Positions 33,778 through 44,044 of a stretch of 64,000 nucleotides of DNA are shown piece by piece. The position numbers and the translations under genes are program-made. Source of the DNA: Galeruca laticollis (Eukaryota > Arthropoda > Insecta > Coleoptera > Chrysomelidae); assembly GCA_963921935.1 (NCBI GenBank), contig OY998185.1:33510487-33574486 (forward strand), written 5' to 3'. The notes beneath the pieces are model-generated. The model ran no database searches, was not told the origin of the DNA, and saw nothing but the letters and a program-made list of their open reading frames with translations. Position 1 is the stretch's first letter. Each line of letters begins with the position of its first letter.

Positions 33778-34035
33778 AAGAACACTAGAAACTGTAAAGA
33801 ATATATTGAAAAATGCAGATTTGGATAAAAATGATAGGTATTTAGCTTTGTTAGAGTTAAGAAACACACCAATTATAGATAACACTCGTTCACCAGATGA
33901 ACTGGTATGTAAATTCTAGAGGTTTTTGCCAATTTTCAACCAAACTAATAGAGATTATTTGGAAACTAGAATCAAATTAGGGGGAAGAGCAGGCCAAGCC
34001 AACAATAGTAATTATGCGCCAAGGTAGAAAAGTGA
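33778..34035 (+). pseudogene. pol: Integrase C-terminal fragment of another Gypsy element
   Basis: Plus strand: LETVKNILKNADLDKNDRYL, then ALLELRNTPI and RSPDELVC, the block after the integrase core in K02A2.6/mag-like Gypsy elements (ALLEYRNTP...SPAQLL). A stop follows VCKF. Only about 85 codons remain. Confidence 0.6.
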
Positions 34036-34215
34036 GGTATTATTGTGGAGGTTCAGTAAAGACCGAGAAGCGACGCTTCGAGGTCTTCAATGGATCCGAG
34101 ACATTAATACACTTTTCTACGATGGCTCATATAACATTTTTTTCACAACCAGCATTTTATTTTTTTAAATATTCGTTTTGTTTTTAAAACTTATAAAAAT
34201 CGAATATAAAATGAA

Positions 34216-34554
34216 ATGGAACTATTGCCAAAAAAATCACAGGTATTATATGAAAAAGCCTACATGGCATATAAAAAATGGTGCGATTAGAAGAATGCAT
34301 TAAAGACGTCAGAAAACATATTGTTAGTTTAGTTTCAAGAACTAGCCCAAACGAACAAGACTTTAACATTGTGGTCCAAATATTCTATAATAAAATCGGT
34401 GCTTAACATTAAATAACATATTAATATTTCTAATTATTTTGAACTTGTCGCAATTTTGAAAGGAGAAAATTCTTCTTACGAACCCAAAAAAGTATCTATT
34501 TTTTCGACAGATGACATACCGACATTTATTTTGGAATTGTATTTGTCGAAAAAA
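34216..34554 (+). pseudogene. Crypton-like tyrosine recombinase, exon 1
   Basis: 113 codons in a single frame from ATG to a donor AAA|GTAAGT at 34555. It starts MELLPKKSQVLYEKAY and carries SENILLV, TLWSKYSIIKSVLNIK and FSTDDIPTFILELYL, the N-terminal SAM-like core-binding domain of insect Crypton/phage-integrase-type recombinases as I recall them. Three in-frame stops: TAG 34288-34290, TAG 34330-34332, TAA 34414-34416, with no frameshift. The exon joins in phase 0 to 41277. Confidence 0.75.
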
Positions 34555-34560
34555 GTAAGT

Positions 34561-34565
34561 ACCTT
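34561..34565. repeat. Target-site duplication, left
   Basis: ACCTT, matching 40849-40853. Five bp is usual for BEL/Pao. Confidence 0.9.
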
Positions 34566-34982
34566 TGTATGATATGATTCTATAACCTAATAGCGGACTG
34601 TAGATTCTAATTTATATGCTAAATGGAACACTTACCAAATATTTAGGTGAACCCCAACTCCGGCTGTCCTGTCCAAGTTTTGCCAAATAAAACTAGGAAT
34701 TAAGGTACGGGTAAATAGGGTAAATCGAGGAAATTGACTAACTCGTAGTTTGCACAATGTTTCACCTAAATTCACTATATATTTGATTGACAAAAATGCT
34801 ACTATATTGACTTACAAACGATATTTTAGATAATGATGGCTTATTTTTAAAAATGTTTTATTCCAACTCACTATCTGAACTACTTTTTCTAATAATATTA
34901 ATTATCTATATCGGACCGGTCTTTATAAGCAAGGTGTGTTGTCTATTACTAAGGAATCAAAATCTTAGTATTGGCGCAAACA
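34566..34982 (-). repeat. 3' LTR of the BEL/Pao element (417 bp)
   Basis: TGTATGATATG ... GGCGCAAACA on the plus strand, with TG...CA ends. A purine tract (minus-strand GGGGGGAA) lies directly inside it at 34983-34990. Confidence 0.95.
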
Positions 34983-35176
34983 TTCCCCCCGGGCTGAACT
35001 AAACTTCAAAACATTGGAAAGGATGTAACTAAACATTGAACTTAAATTTTTCCTACCGATAAATTGAACGTATTCAAACTATAATCGAATCTATTAACTA
35101 AAAATCTATCTATACATATATACATACACATATATACAAATATATACATACTACATGATGTAAAAATTATTGTATT

Positions 35177-37618
35177 TTATTGCAATGGCAAGGGACAGAC
35201 CTTAATGACGGGTCTTTTATATGTCCCATGTTTCGTGCGTACATCGACCACTCTAATAATACCATCGCGACCAGGATAGACTTGATCTATAATGCCCAAA
35301 GGCCAGTGGAGGGGTGGTGTAGTTGGTTGTTCTAAAACAACAACGGTGCCTATTTTTACAGGAAGACTATCGGTATTCCAATGTTGCCGAGTTTGCAAAC
35401 TAGTAAGGTATTCCAAATGCCATCGTTTCCAGAAATCTTGGACCATTCGATCAATCATTTGAAATCTATCCAATCTATTTATATGTTGATCAGTGAGGTC
35501 AGAAGCAGGAATACTAGTTAGGGGAGTAAGGGTCAAAAAATGAGAAGGAGTCAAAGCTACCGGGTCCGCAGAGTCAGAAGAAAGTACACACAATGGACGT
35601 GAATTTAACAAACTTTCAATTTGAACTAGCAAAGTATTGAACTCTTCATAAGTTAATAATTGATTTTGAATTACCTTGCATAAATGTGTTTTCACGGAGC
35701 GCACATTAGCTTCCCAGAGACCCCCCATATGTGGAGCACCTGGAGGTATCAATTTCCATTGAATTCCCTGAATAGCTAAATCGTTCAATATGGTATCATT
35801 GTATTTCGGAGATACAACGAATTGGTACAATTCGTTCAAAACTGTTTTTGTACCAATGAAATTCGTACCGTTGTCTGAATAAATTTCAGAAACTGCTCCA
35901 CGTCTAGCTATAAACCGCTTAAATGCTTGAAGAAAATTGGGCGTGGACAAATCGGTGACAAGTTCCAAATGTACAGCTTTGGTTGCCATACAAACAAATA
36001 AGCAAATATATGCTTTGACAGGACGAATTCCGCGTTTTCGATATGGGATAAGCTGCACAGGACCAGCGTAGTCGCAGCCAGTGCGCAAGAAGGCCTTGGC
36101 CTGTTGTACTCTGACACTAGGGAGATTTCCCATTGGTAACAATTTTACGAATCTAAGGACATAAACAACCGATCTCAACAGTTTGATCCATTTTGAATGA
36201 CGCAATATTAGAGAATAGACAGAATTTTCGACATCTGCAGCTATTACTAAAGAAACTATTTTGGATTCTGGTAGATTCTCTTCTAAGCAAATTGTACTAA
36301 TCGGCCATTCAGCGGAATCTAACTTAAGCCATTCAGGACCACTTTTCCAGGAATTATTAGCTATAAATTGGGAAGGAGTTAAGCCTCTAGACAAACAATC
36401 GCTAACATTGTTTTTTCCATTTACATGAAACCACGAATTATAATCAATTAATGATTGAATCTGAGCCACCCTATTCGATACGAATGTTTGCAGTTTGGAC
36501 GGATGGGTTGCGATCCAATTGAGAGTGATAGTAGAATCCGACAGGGCGAAAATATGAGTAATATTTAGTCGAGATTCATAACAATCTATTATAAATCTCA
36601 GAAGTTTGGCGAGTAAATGAGCCGCACAAAGTTCCAATCTAGGAATTGTGACTACTTTCAGTGGAGAAACCTTGGATTTCGCGCACAGGAGATGAACTTG
36701 AATTTCTCCATTGGAATTTATGCTACGAAAATAAACGACCGCCCCATAGGATGTTAAGCATGCATCTGCGAAACCTACTAAAATGATTGGCTGATGTAAC
36801 ACAACACCTATATGACGAGGGATTTTGAAGTTTAAAAGATGATGTAATCCTGTAGAAAATTGATTCCAACGGTGGACTATATCAGGAGGACAGGGATCAT
36901 CCCAATTCAGATGGCCAATCCAACAATCTTTTATCAAAAGTTTGGCTAATAATGTGACAGGAGCTAAAAAGCCTAGAGGATCGTAACAACGAGCCACAGT
37001 GGACAAAATGTTACGTTTAGTACAAGGTTTATCAACCAGGTCAAAAGAAAATGATAAAGAATCCGAACTCGGATGCCATTGTAAACCAAGTATTTTCAGA
37101 GAATCTGTATCAAAGTTCACCACATTAGTGGTTCTATTGTCAAGAGGAATTTTTTCTAATAATCTTTGTGAATTGGTGGCCCATTTTACTAATTGAAAAC
37201 CACCTCTACTAAATAATCCAATCAATTGATTATACAAATCAAGCGCTAAACTAATTGAAGATACACTAGAAACAAGATCATCTACGTACATGTCTCTTTT
37301 AATAACTTCAGATGCTAAAGGAAACGACGTTCCTTCATCATCAGCTAATTGGCGTACAGTTCGGAGAGCTAGAAAAGGCGAAGCTTTAATTCCGAACGAA
37401 ACAGTGTTCAATTGATAAATCTCTATGGGCTCATTTGGAGAGAATCTCCACAAAATTCTTTGAAATCTTCGTTGATCTGGGTGTAAATTTATTTGCCTAT
37501 ACATCTGCCGAATGTCGGCGGTGAGAGCTACTTCAAATAACCTGAAGTTTAAGAACATTGTACAGACGTCAGACTGTAATTTAGGACCAGTATAGAGTAA
37601 ATCATTTAATGAATACAC
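35177..37618 (-). CDS. pol: BEL/Pao RT-RNase H-integrase frame, zinc finger deleted
   Basis: 813 codons. It opens inside RT (SLNDLLYTGPKLQ) and overlaps the upstream frame by 13 bases; the first codon is GTG, so this is a displaced frame and not a separate gene. RT: ADIRQMYRQINLHPDQ, active site MYVDDLVSS. RNase H: VGFADACLTSYGAVVYF, LSDSTITLNW. Integrase: Asp in CDYAGP, Asp in YSDNGTNF and Glu in GGLWEANVRS. Between YVLRFVKLLP and MGNLPSVRV (about 36130-36145) the H...H...C-x2-C domain and surrounding about 170 residues expected for the family are absent. C-terminal domain ends KVCPLPLQ. Confidence 0.9.
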   Translation of the reverse strand: MYSLNDLLYTGPKLQSDVCTMFLNFRLFEVALTADIRQMYRQINLHPDQRRFQRILWRFSPNEPIEIYQLNTVSFGIKASPFLALRTVRQLADDEGTSFPLASEVIKRDMYVDDLVSSVSSISLALDLYNQLIGLFSRGGFQLVKWATNSQRLLEKIPLDNRTTNVVNFDTDSLKILGLQWHPSSDSLSFSFDLVDKPCTKRNILSTVARCYDPLGFLAPVTLLAKLLIKDCWIGHLNWDDPCPPDIVHRWNQFSTGLHHLLNFKIPRHIGVVLHQPIILVGFADACLTSYGAVVYFRSINSNGEIQVHLLCAKSKVSPLKVVTIPRLELCAAHLLAKLLRFIIDCYESRLNITHIFALSDSTITLNWIATHPSKLQTFVSNRVAQIQSLIDYNSWFHVNGKNNVSDCLSRGLTPSQFIANNSWKSGPEWLKLDSAEWPISTICLEENLPESKIVSLVIAADVENSVYSLILRHSKWIKLLRSVVYVLRFVKLLPMGNLPSVRVQQAKAFLRTGCDYAGPVQLIPYRKRGIRPVKAYICLFVCMATKAVHLELVTDLSTPNFLQAFKRFIARRGAVSEIYSDNGTNFIGTKTVLNELYQFVVSPKYNDTILNDLAIQGIQWKLIPPGAPHMGGLWEANVRSVKTHLCKVIQNQLLTYEEFNTLLVQIESLLNSRPLCVLSSDSADPVALTPSHFLTLTPLTSIPASDLTDQHINRLDRFQMIDRMVQDFWKRWHLEYLTSLQTRQHWNTDSLPVKIGTVVVLEQPTTPPLHWPLGIIDQVYPGRDGIIRVVDVRTKHGTYKRPVIKVCPLPLQ

Positions 37619-40014
37619 GATCCATCCAAAACAATACGGACTGGAGTTGTTTGGGAATAATTTTTAAAGACTGCGTGATGAGGAATGAAATATTGTACCA
37701 TTGAACTATCTTTTTCTACTACTTTGGACATGTGACCTTGGACTATGTAATCTTTAATTATTTCTGTATATTTTGATTTAAGGTTGGGACTATTATTCAG
37801 CTTCCTTTCTAATGATAAATATCGTCGGAAAGCTGTGGTGTATGAATTTCCTAATAAATAACTATCTAATTTGAAAGGTAAGGACACTGTATACCTTCCG
37901 GAGTGATCTCGACTATAGGTGGATTTAAAGATTTTCTCACATTCCAAATCAACTGGGTCTACTATCACTGAAGAAGTTGGAAAATCTTCAACCTCCCAGA
38001 ATTTCTTAACTAATTTTTCAAGAGAGGGCTCTAAAATGGTACAAAAACTGTGAGTATCAATAGATGAGGATACAATGGGAGCTGAGCCCATTACTATAAA
38101 ACCTAAAGTGGTTTCTACTGCCACTGGGGTGTTTGGTGGACCTACAACTCGTTTGTTGCCTATCAAATGAGCAAACACGTTAGCTCCAAGAATTCCATCA
38201 ATTTTTTTCGGAAAATGAAAACTACCATCGGCTAAAGGAAGCGATTTCAAATGTGATAAAGCACTTAAATCGACGCGAGAAGCGGGTAGCTGATCTGCAA
38301 TTTTGTCAACAATCAGTACCTCCAAAGGATACCGTTTGGTGGTGTCCACCCGCGAAATTACTACTATAGTTGAACATCCATATACGGAACTACTAGCGGA
38401 CCCAATTCCATAAACATGAGAATGACATTTCATTAGAGGACATTTCAAACGACGACTAAATTCTAGGGAAAGAAAATTTGCCTGACTACCGCTATCAATT
38501 AGAAATCGGGCATCGTGAAAATTACCGTAACTATCTAGAACATGCATTTTCGCTGTGGACAATAAGACAGTATTGCTAGAAGAAAAGTTTTTGTGACTAT
38601 GGGTAACCGAACAACAATTCACTACTGGAGGTAATGGATATTCCATGGAAGTACCGTCATTTTTATTTAAAGTAGAAGAAGAAGGGCCTGCGGTGGAATT
38701 TTTACAAATTTCAGAGACATTAGGACCATTTGTCTCCGAGTTACTACTGATTGGTTGGTCAGACTTACCTACACTATTGGCTATACTTTGCATCGAGGAT
38801 TTGAAATGTAACAAGCTATGATGTTTACGTTGGCAAATTCTACAAGTATAGTTGCTTTTGCAGTTAATAACTTTGTGCCTAGATAAATAATTTAAACATA
38901 AATTATTCTCTCTAACAACATGGTAGCGTTTTTCGGGGGACAATTCTAAGAATTTGGGACAAATAAGTATTGAATGCGAATTTTCTTTGCATATCACGCA
39001 ATTATAACTACTAGAATTTCCTTGAACGACAAAGGAGTGAGTTACCCTTGCTTTGCTATTGTTTAACTGACTGCTACTATGAATACTTGAATTATTTTTA
39101 TTATTACTACTATTGGATTTAAGACCACTACTTGTTCTAGTACAAATTTTAGCTTGCTCTTTTACAAAAGTTAATATATCATTATAAGAAGGCATTTCAG
39201 AACTTCTTCTAGTATTTTCAAATAATCTTTGAGTCTCGGGATTGATTTTTTGAAATGCTAAATAGGCTAAAATATAGTCTGATAAGTCAGGAATATCTAA
39301 TTGACGTAATGCCGTAACTGCAGGATGAAATTTTTCTAAAAACAAATTTAAAGTGGTAGCATTTTCATGTTGAGCTTGCTTAAAATTGAATAATTGGTCT
39401 AAAAACGTATTAGCTATGACACGCTTGTCTTCAAATTTATCTTTAAGGGCTTGGAAAATAATTCTATAATTATCGCCTGAGGGAGCAATACCTGAGCAAA
39501 CAGACAGAGCGCTACCAGTTAAACAACCTATCAGATAGTGAACTCGATCTATATCAGTCAACTCACAATTGTTATGTATCATATTATTATAACATTCGAT
39601 AAACAAAGGCCAATCTTTAATATCACCTTTAAATTTCGGAAGTGGTAATTCCGGTAATTTACGACTAGATTTACTACTATTTTGACGTAATGGTTGTGAT
39701 TCCCTAGCAATATCAACATTTACCTTTTTAGCTACACACTCAATATAACAAATCAATTCGTCAAATGTTTCTAAAATTTGATAATTTGGAACAAATTTGT
39801 CATTTATCTCATACTCTAGTGTGTTAATTTGATCTAAAATATCTAAAAAGTTGGTTTTAGTTGTTTCCAAAGTCTCATATCTAATGAGAAATTGATTTGC
39901 CTTTTCTGGCGTTGAAACATCTCTACTATTATCGAACAAACGTTGAATTCTAGCAAAATACTGTTCCTTTTTTGCAACTAAAATTCTTAATTGTTGTTCT
40001 TTTTTTTGTGTCAT
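37606..40014 (-). CDS. gag: BEL/Pao Gag-protease-RT(start) frame
   Basis: 802 codons from ATG. Residues about 1-280: helical capsid region (LPELPLPKFKGDIKDWPLFI is the BEL/Pao core motif, PxFxGxxxxWxxF). Residues about 335-410: Cys/His array CVICKENSHSILICPKF, CLNYLSRHKVINC and CRICQRKHHSLLHF. Protease at about 490-520: LLSTAKMHVLDSYG then FLIDSGSQANFLS with the active-site DSG. Then the linker to RT (RYTVSLPFKLDSYLLGNSY, FIPHHAVFKN, VRIVLDGS). The frame ends CIH-stop inside RT, because about 16 bp are missing relative to other BEL copies (DASAKT-type block). Confidence 0.9.
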   Translation of the reverse strand: MTQKKEQQLRILVAKKEQYFARIQRLFDNSRDVSTPEKANQFLIRYETLETTKTNFLDILDQINTLEYEINDKFVPNYQILETFDELICYIECVAKKVNVDIARESQPLRQNSSKSSRKLPELPLPKFKGDIKDWPLFIECYNNMIHNNCELTDIDRVHYLIGCLTGSALSVCSGIAPSGDNYRIIFQALKDKFEDKRVIANTFLDQLFNFKQAQHENATTLNLFLEKFHPAVTALRQLDIPDLSDYILAYLAFQKINPETQRLFENTRRSSEMPSYNDILTFVKEQAKICTRTSSGLKSNSSNNKNNSSIHSSSQLNNSKARVTHSFVVQGNSSSYNCVICKENSHSILICPKFLELSPEKRYHVVRENNLCLNYLSRHKVINCKSNYTCRICQRKHHSLLHFKSSMQSIANSVGKSDQPISSNSETNGPNVSEICKNSTAGPSSSTLNKNDGTSMEYPLPPVVNCCSVTHSHKNFSSSNTVLLSTAKMHVLDSYGNFHDARFLIDSGSQANFLSLEFSRRLKCPLMKCHSHVYGIGSASSSVYGCSTIVVISRVDTTKRYPLEVLIVDKIADQLPASRVDLSALSHLKSLPLADGSFHFPKKIDGILGANVFAHLIGNKRVVGPPNTPVAVETTLGFIVMGSAPIVSSSIDTHSFCTILEPSLEKLVKKFWEVEDFPTSSVIVDPVDLECEKIFKSTYSRDHSGRYTVSLPFKLDSYLLGNSYTTAFRRYLSLERKLNNSPNLKSKYTEIIKDYIVQGHMSKVVEKDSSMVQYFIPHHAVFKNYSQTTPVRIVLDGSCIH

Positions 40015-40018
40015 TTTG

Positions 40019-40431
40019 TATCTCTACTATCAGAGTAACGAAAATGTACTGGAAAATTAGCCCCAATAATAATTTATTGCACAAAAACAACAACTGAATT
40101 ACTAATGAATAAGATAATGTTGGACTAAATTACTAAACTATAAAATATGTTTTATTTGACGATTTGACTCTACTATAAAACGAGCTATTTAGGAGGAATA
40201 TATTCTATATTTAAATCAAATCGACTATAAAAATTACCTATTAATAATTGAAACTTCCTATATTATTGTTTGAATAAGCCCAAAATCTAACACACGAACA
40301 ATATCCAAAATATCGTTTTTACTTTCAACTAATTAAAACTACGAACTTCAACTTTTTATTGTAAGTGATTCCGGCAAAATGAACTATATTTTACAAATAA
40401 TACTAAACCCGGTTCGATAAGGTCCAAAAAA
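40019..40431 (-). other. BEL/Pao 5' leader
   Basis: Untranslated stretch between the 5' LTR and gag ATG; AT-rich, no ORF. Confidence 0.7.
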
Positions 40432-40848
40432 TGTATGATATGATTCTATAACCTAATAGCGGACTGTAGATTCTAATTTATATGCTAAATGGAACACTTA
40501 CCAAATATTTAGGTGAACCCCAACTTCGGCTGTCCTGTCCAAGTTTTGCCAAATAAAACTAGGAATTAAGGTACGGGTAAATAGGGTAAATCGAGGAAAT
40601 TGACTAACTCGTAGTTTGCACAATGTTTCACCTAAATTCACTATATATTTGATTGACAAAAATGCTACTATATTGACTTATAAACGATATTTTAGATAAT
40701 GATGGCTTATTTTTAAAAATGTTCTATTCCAACTCACTATCTGAACTACTTTTTCTAATAATATTAATTATCTATATCGGACCGGTCTTTATAAGCAAGG
40801 TGTGTTGTCTATTACTAAGGAATCAAAATCTTAGTATTGGCGCAAACA
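40432..40848 (-). repeat. 5' LTR of the BEL/Pao element (417 bp)
   Basis: Same length and ends as the other LTR. Differences seen: CTTCGG/CTCCGG, TTATAAAC/TTACAAAC, GTTCTATT/GTTTTATT. A primer-site-like TGGACCTTATCGAACC follows on the minus strand (about 40426 downward); its tRNA is not assigned. Confidence 0.95.
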
Positions 40849-40853
40849 ACCTT
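40849..40853. repeat. Target-site duplication, right
   Basis: ACCTT, matching 34561-34565. Confidence 0.9.
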
Positions 40854-41276
40854 GTTCACTTGGGTACTTTTAGTTCATATGAAAATGAAATATCTTACTC
40901 TTTTCTAAATAAAATTTGAATTCTTTCTTCTTGTGGAAATTAATTTGGCATAGAACCACAGTACAGAACTGCATCGGGAGTAGAATCTGACAGAACGAGT
41001 GATTTTATTTGTATGTGTCTACTCACCGATCCCAAGTTATGATAAGTGACCATTGATTAGTTTTTCGTAGTTTATCTGATTCCTCCGATAAAACTCACAT
41101 TTGCTGAATCTCTGAGTATATTTCTAATGTCTTTAAATTCGAAATAGTTAAAAAAACACATTATTGTCCTTCTTGATTTCCCTTATATAGATTGCTGGTG
41201 ATTGCCGAAAATTAATTTTAAAGGAATAATGAAAATCAAAATATTGTATTAAATAAATAACTTAAATATATTTCAG

Positions 41277-41969
41277 GTGGTTGTTATTCTGATCGGAATT
41301 GCGGGTGCCTGTAGAAAAGATGAACTTTTAAATATGAAATTTGAGGATGTGGATATACGAGAAGACATAATTATATTAATTGTTAATAAAAGTAAATATG
41401 GTTTGTCGAGGAAATTTGTAATTATGAATTCTTTGTGGATTAATATTGTAAAAAAATATATATCAGTCAGACCTACGCCAAATATTGAGAAACTGTTGAT
41501 TGGAATAAGAAATTTAAAAGCTACAAAACAAAATATGGGTCACAACACCATAAGTGGTGTTCCGAAAGAGGTAGCCAAGTTTATAAAACTAAAAAATATA
41601 AATACTTTTACTGGGCACACTTTAAGAAGGACATCTGCCACTATATTAGCAGAAGGTTGGGCCGATATTCTCTCTTCAAAACGCCATGTCGGGTGGAAGA
41701 GTTCTATTGAAGACAAAAAACGCATAGGAAGAATGGTACAAAACATACAAACAGATCCCCAACCGCCAACTTCAAAGTCAGATAATGATAATGGAAGTTT
41801 TCAAGAAGCTTCGACTTCACAGACCACAACGGCAAACATCAACAGTCTAACGACGGAAACTAATTTTAACTTTGAATATCGTACAATTAATATTACCCCG
41901 TGCGGTGTTGCTGGACTTACATTCAATATGACATGCAATAACTGCACAATCTATAATAATTTCAAATAA
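41277..41969 (+). pseudogene. Crypton-like tyrosine recombinase, exon 2 (catalytic domain)
   Basis: Acceptor TATATTTCAG ends at 41276. 230 open codons: VVVILIGIAGACRKDELLNM carries the first catalytic Arg; HTLRRTSATIL gives His-x-x-Arg; RHVGWKSS gives the His/Trp pair. The expected nucleophilic Tyr, some 8-10 residues later in relatives (GYxxDS), is replaced by the segment EDKKRIGRMVQNIQ, with no Tyr. A Ser/Thr/Asn-rich tail of about 70 residues ends ...CNNCTIYNNFK. The catalytic exon is open while exon 1 has three stops; as written it could not form the covalent DNA-Tyr intermediate. Confidence 0.75.
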
Positions 41970-42379
41970 GTACCTAAATAATTCTAGTTTATGTTTAGTA
42001 TCGGTTTATTGTTTTTCCAGTCATATGTTATAAAGCAAGAATTACATTACATGAAATATGAAATTGTCAATTTATTTTGTCGGCCGTTTCACGTGACATG
42101 ACAGCTGTGCACAACGAAGGCAACGGATAACACATTTATCCAATAATTTTTGTTTTGATTTGATAATATTATTATGTAAAAATCGCTATGAAAACTGCAT
42201 GGAGAAGTCAATCGATTTTAATTTTTGAATAGGTGGGTGGATATGACCATTAAATATTTCATTTTGTATTTGTATCAGTTAACCTCACATTCTGCTAAAT
42301 GGATTGAGATTTAGTTATAATCAAGTAGGCTCTGTATTTTTCTACCATGGTTAATACCGAACAACTTTTCTACCTCAAC

Positions 42380-42832
42380 AAAAGTTAATGAAGTTCGGTT
42401 TAGAGACTAGTAGTGAAAAAAAATAAGTTTGTGATAATAATAAAAGGGAGTTGAGACAGTTACATCGGGAATAGGTATATAGTAGTAGTAAAAAATTATC
42501 ATAGCAGTGGAGAAGGTCCAGTGTCATATAAAGTAATGGTAGAATAATATCAGAAGGTGAGAAGAAGTAGGAAAGATTTAATTAACTCAGGTAGTAATAC
42601 TTATGAAGGAAGAAAATGGGTCTTTGATTATCCTAGCTGCTCTACTGAAGAAACAATTATAGAACCCACACTATACAGACTAAAGGCAGAATCTATTGAA
42701 AAATTGAGACCAAATATTGTATTTGAAAATATAGAGCCAACACCAGTGGTAATAAATAAGGATACAAAGATCACTTGCTGGGGTAGAGTAGTAAAGCAGC
42801 AAGGATATTTTAAAGGTTATGTAATAACTTGA
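42380..42832 (+). pseudogene. Possible Gypsy integrase tail (GPxSYKV block) and downstream ORF
   Basis: The plus strand reads SSGEGPVSYKVMVE, a stop, then RRSRKDLINSGSNTYEGRKW and on to CWGRVVKQQGYFKGYVIT with a stop at 42830. GPxSYxV...RRHxDQ(L/I) is a common ending of K02A2.6-type Gypsy integrases, which this resembles weakly. The 91-codon open part may instead be a host exon. Unrecognised otherwise. Confidence 0.25.
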
Positions 42833-44044
42833 GATATATGTTGGTAACAGTTACTTTAAAATGATAAATTTTAAAATTTATAAGCATGATACTCAATAAT
42901 TTAAAATATTTATAGTATATACGTACAAGTTTAAAAGTAAAAAATCGGAGTGACAATAACATTGAAAATTAAAAAAAAACTGAATTATATTATTGGTAAT
43001 TTAATATTTTGGTATTATGTAGGTATACCTATGGATTTGTACCTCAGATTATTTATATTGTTTTTAATTATTCACTTGTAGTTGAAACAAGTGAGGAAAT
43101 TATGATAAGACGTAAAAATTTGCAAAATTTAACAATCGTAGATGCACTTTTGCACAGAAGTATCTCAAACAAGCTGTTTAACATATAAGACATAGGTGAC
43201 ATTTATTCTTTTTGTTACAGATTAACGGATAACCGTACACCAAAAATTTGGCCAAGTTTTGTAGAAATTTTTTCTTCCAAATGATTTTTTTTTCAACTTT
43301 AAATTAGTTGGATAGTAACTATGTATATATAAAAATTTTATCTGAATAAATTTCAGTCAATAAATTGAGAAGTATTTGGATGAATGTTCCTTTATAAGTA
43401 TCAATTGAAAATTGGAAAAATTAGATAAATTTAATGATCCACATGGTATTTTACGTGATTAAAATTTTTTTTTCTGATTTATATTTCATTACTTAGTTGT
43501 TTATTAAATGGGAACTCTATTCTTTATAGAGTCACTTGAGATGTGTACATGGCGCAAAGTTTTACTGACATCCGTAGATGATAGTTTTGGTAGTATTACA
43601 TATGATGAAAAAATATTTATTTTTCATTCAGTGTTTTTGTTATTTTCGATAAAAATAAGAATGCCTACTATTTATGAGCTTTGATCTTGTTGAAGCGCAA
43701 CTATCATCCAATTTCCATCATTGATTCTACATTCATCGAGCATTTATTAGCATTTACCGAATATTTATAAATTTAACAAGCATTTGAGATTGGTATTGAG
43801 CATTCTCTAAATTAATCTCTATTATTTATTAACAACTATTTATTGAGCCTATATTACTTTTATTGAATATTTATTATTTTGAGAAGCATGTAAATTTTAT
43901 ATAGGGCATTTATTATTACTTTTCCGCTCAACCTATGTATATGCGAGAAAAGTATTGGTTTAGCCACAAAAAATTTGCAATTTTGAAAAAAAATGTTGAG
44001 TTATTTTTACGTTTTTCATCAAGAACAATACGAAAAAACGGTTT
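42833..44044. other. Unassigned 1.2-kb AT-rich region
   Basis: No element recognised. An acceptor-like TTTTTGTTACAG at 43210-43220 is followed by RLTDNRTPKIWPSFVEIFSS and a stop, too short to judge. Confidence 0.5.

Larger units (their letters stand above)
34566..40848 (-). mobile_element. BEL/Pao retrotransposon, recent, internally defective
   Basis: 6283 bp with 417-bp LTRs at each end differing at only about three positions by eye, and perfect 5-bp target duplications. Two long minus-strand frames cover gag-protease-RT start and RT-RNase H-integrase. They are broken by a 16-bp deletion in RT, and integrase lacks its zinc-binding domain through an in-frame deletion. Confidence 0.95.
34555..41276 (+). 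other. Phase-0 intron of the recombinase gene, enlarged by a BEL/Pao insertion
   Basis: GTAAGT at 34555 and TTTCAG at 41271-41276. Removing the 6283-bp element and one 5-bp duplication leaves an intron of about 434 bp. The element is antisense to the gene. Confidence 0.75.

Noticed and set aside
37606..37618. Programmed frameshift between two BEL/Pao frames
   Set aside because: Comparison with the RT blocks at 49880 and 16120 shows about 16 bp missing at this point, so a deletion explains the frame change; no slippery heptamer is evident.
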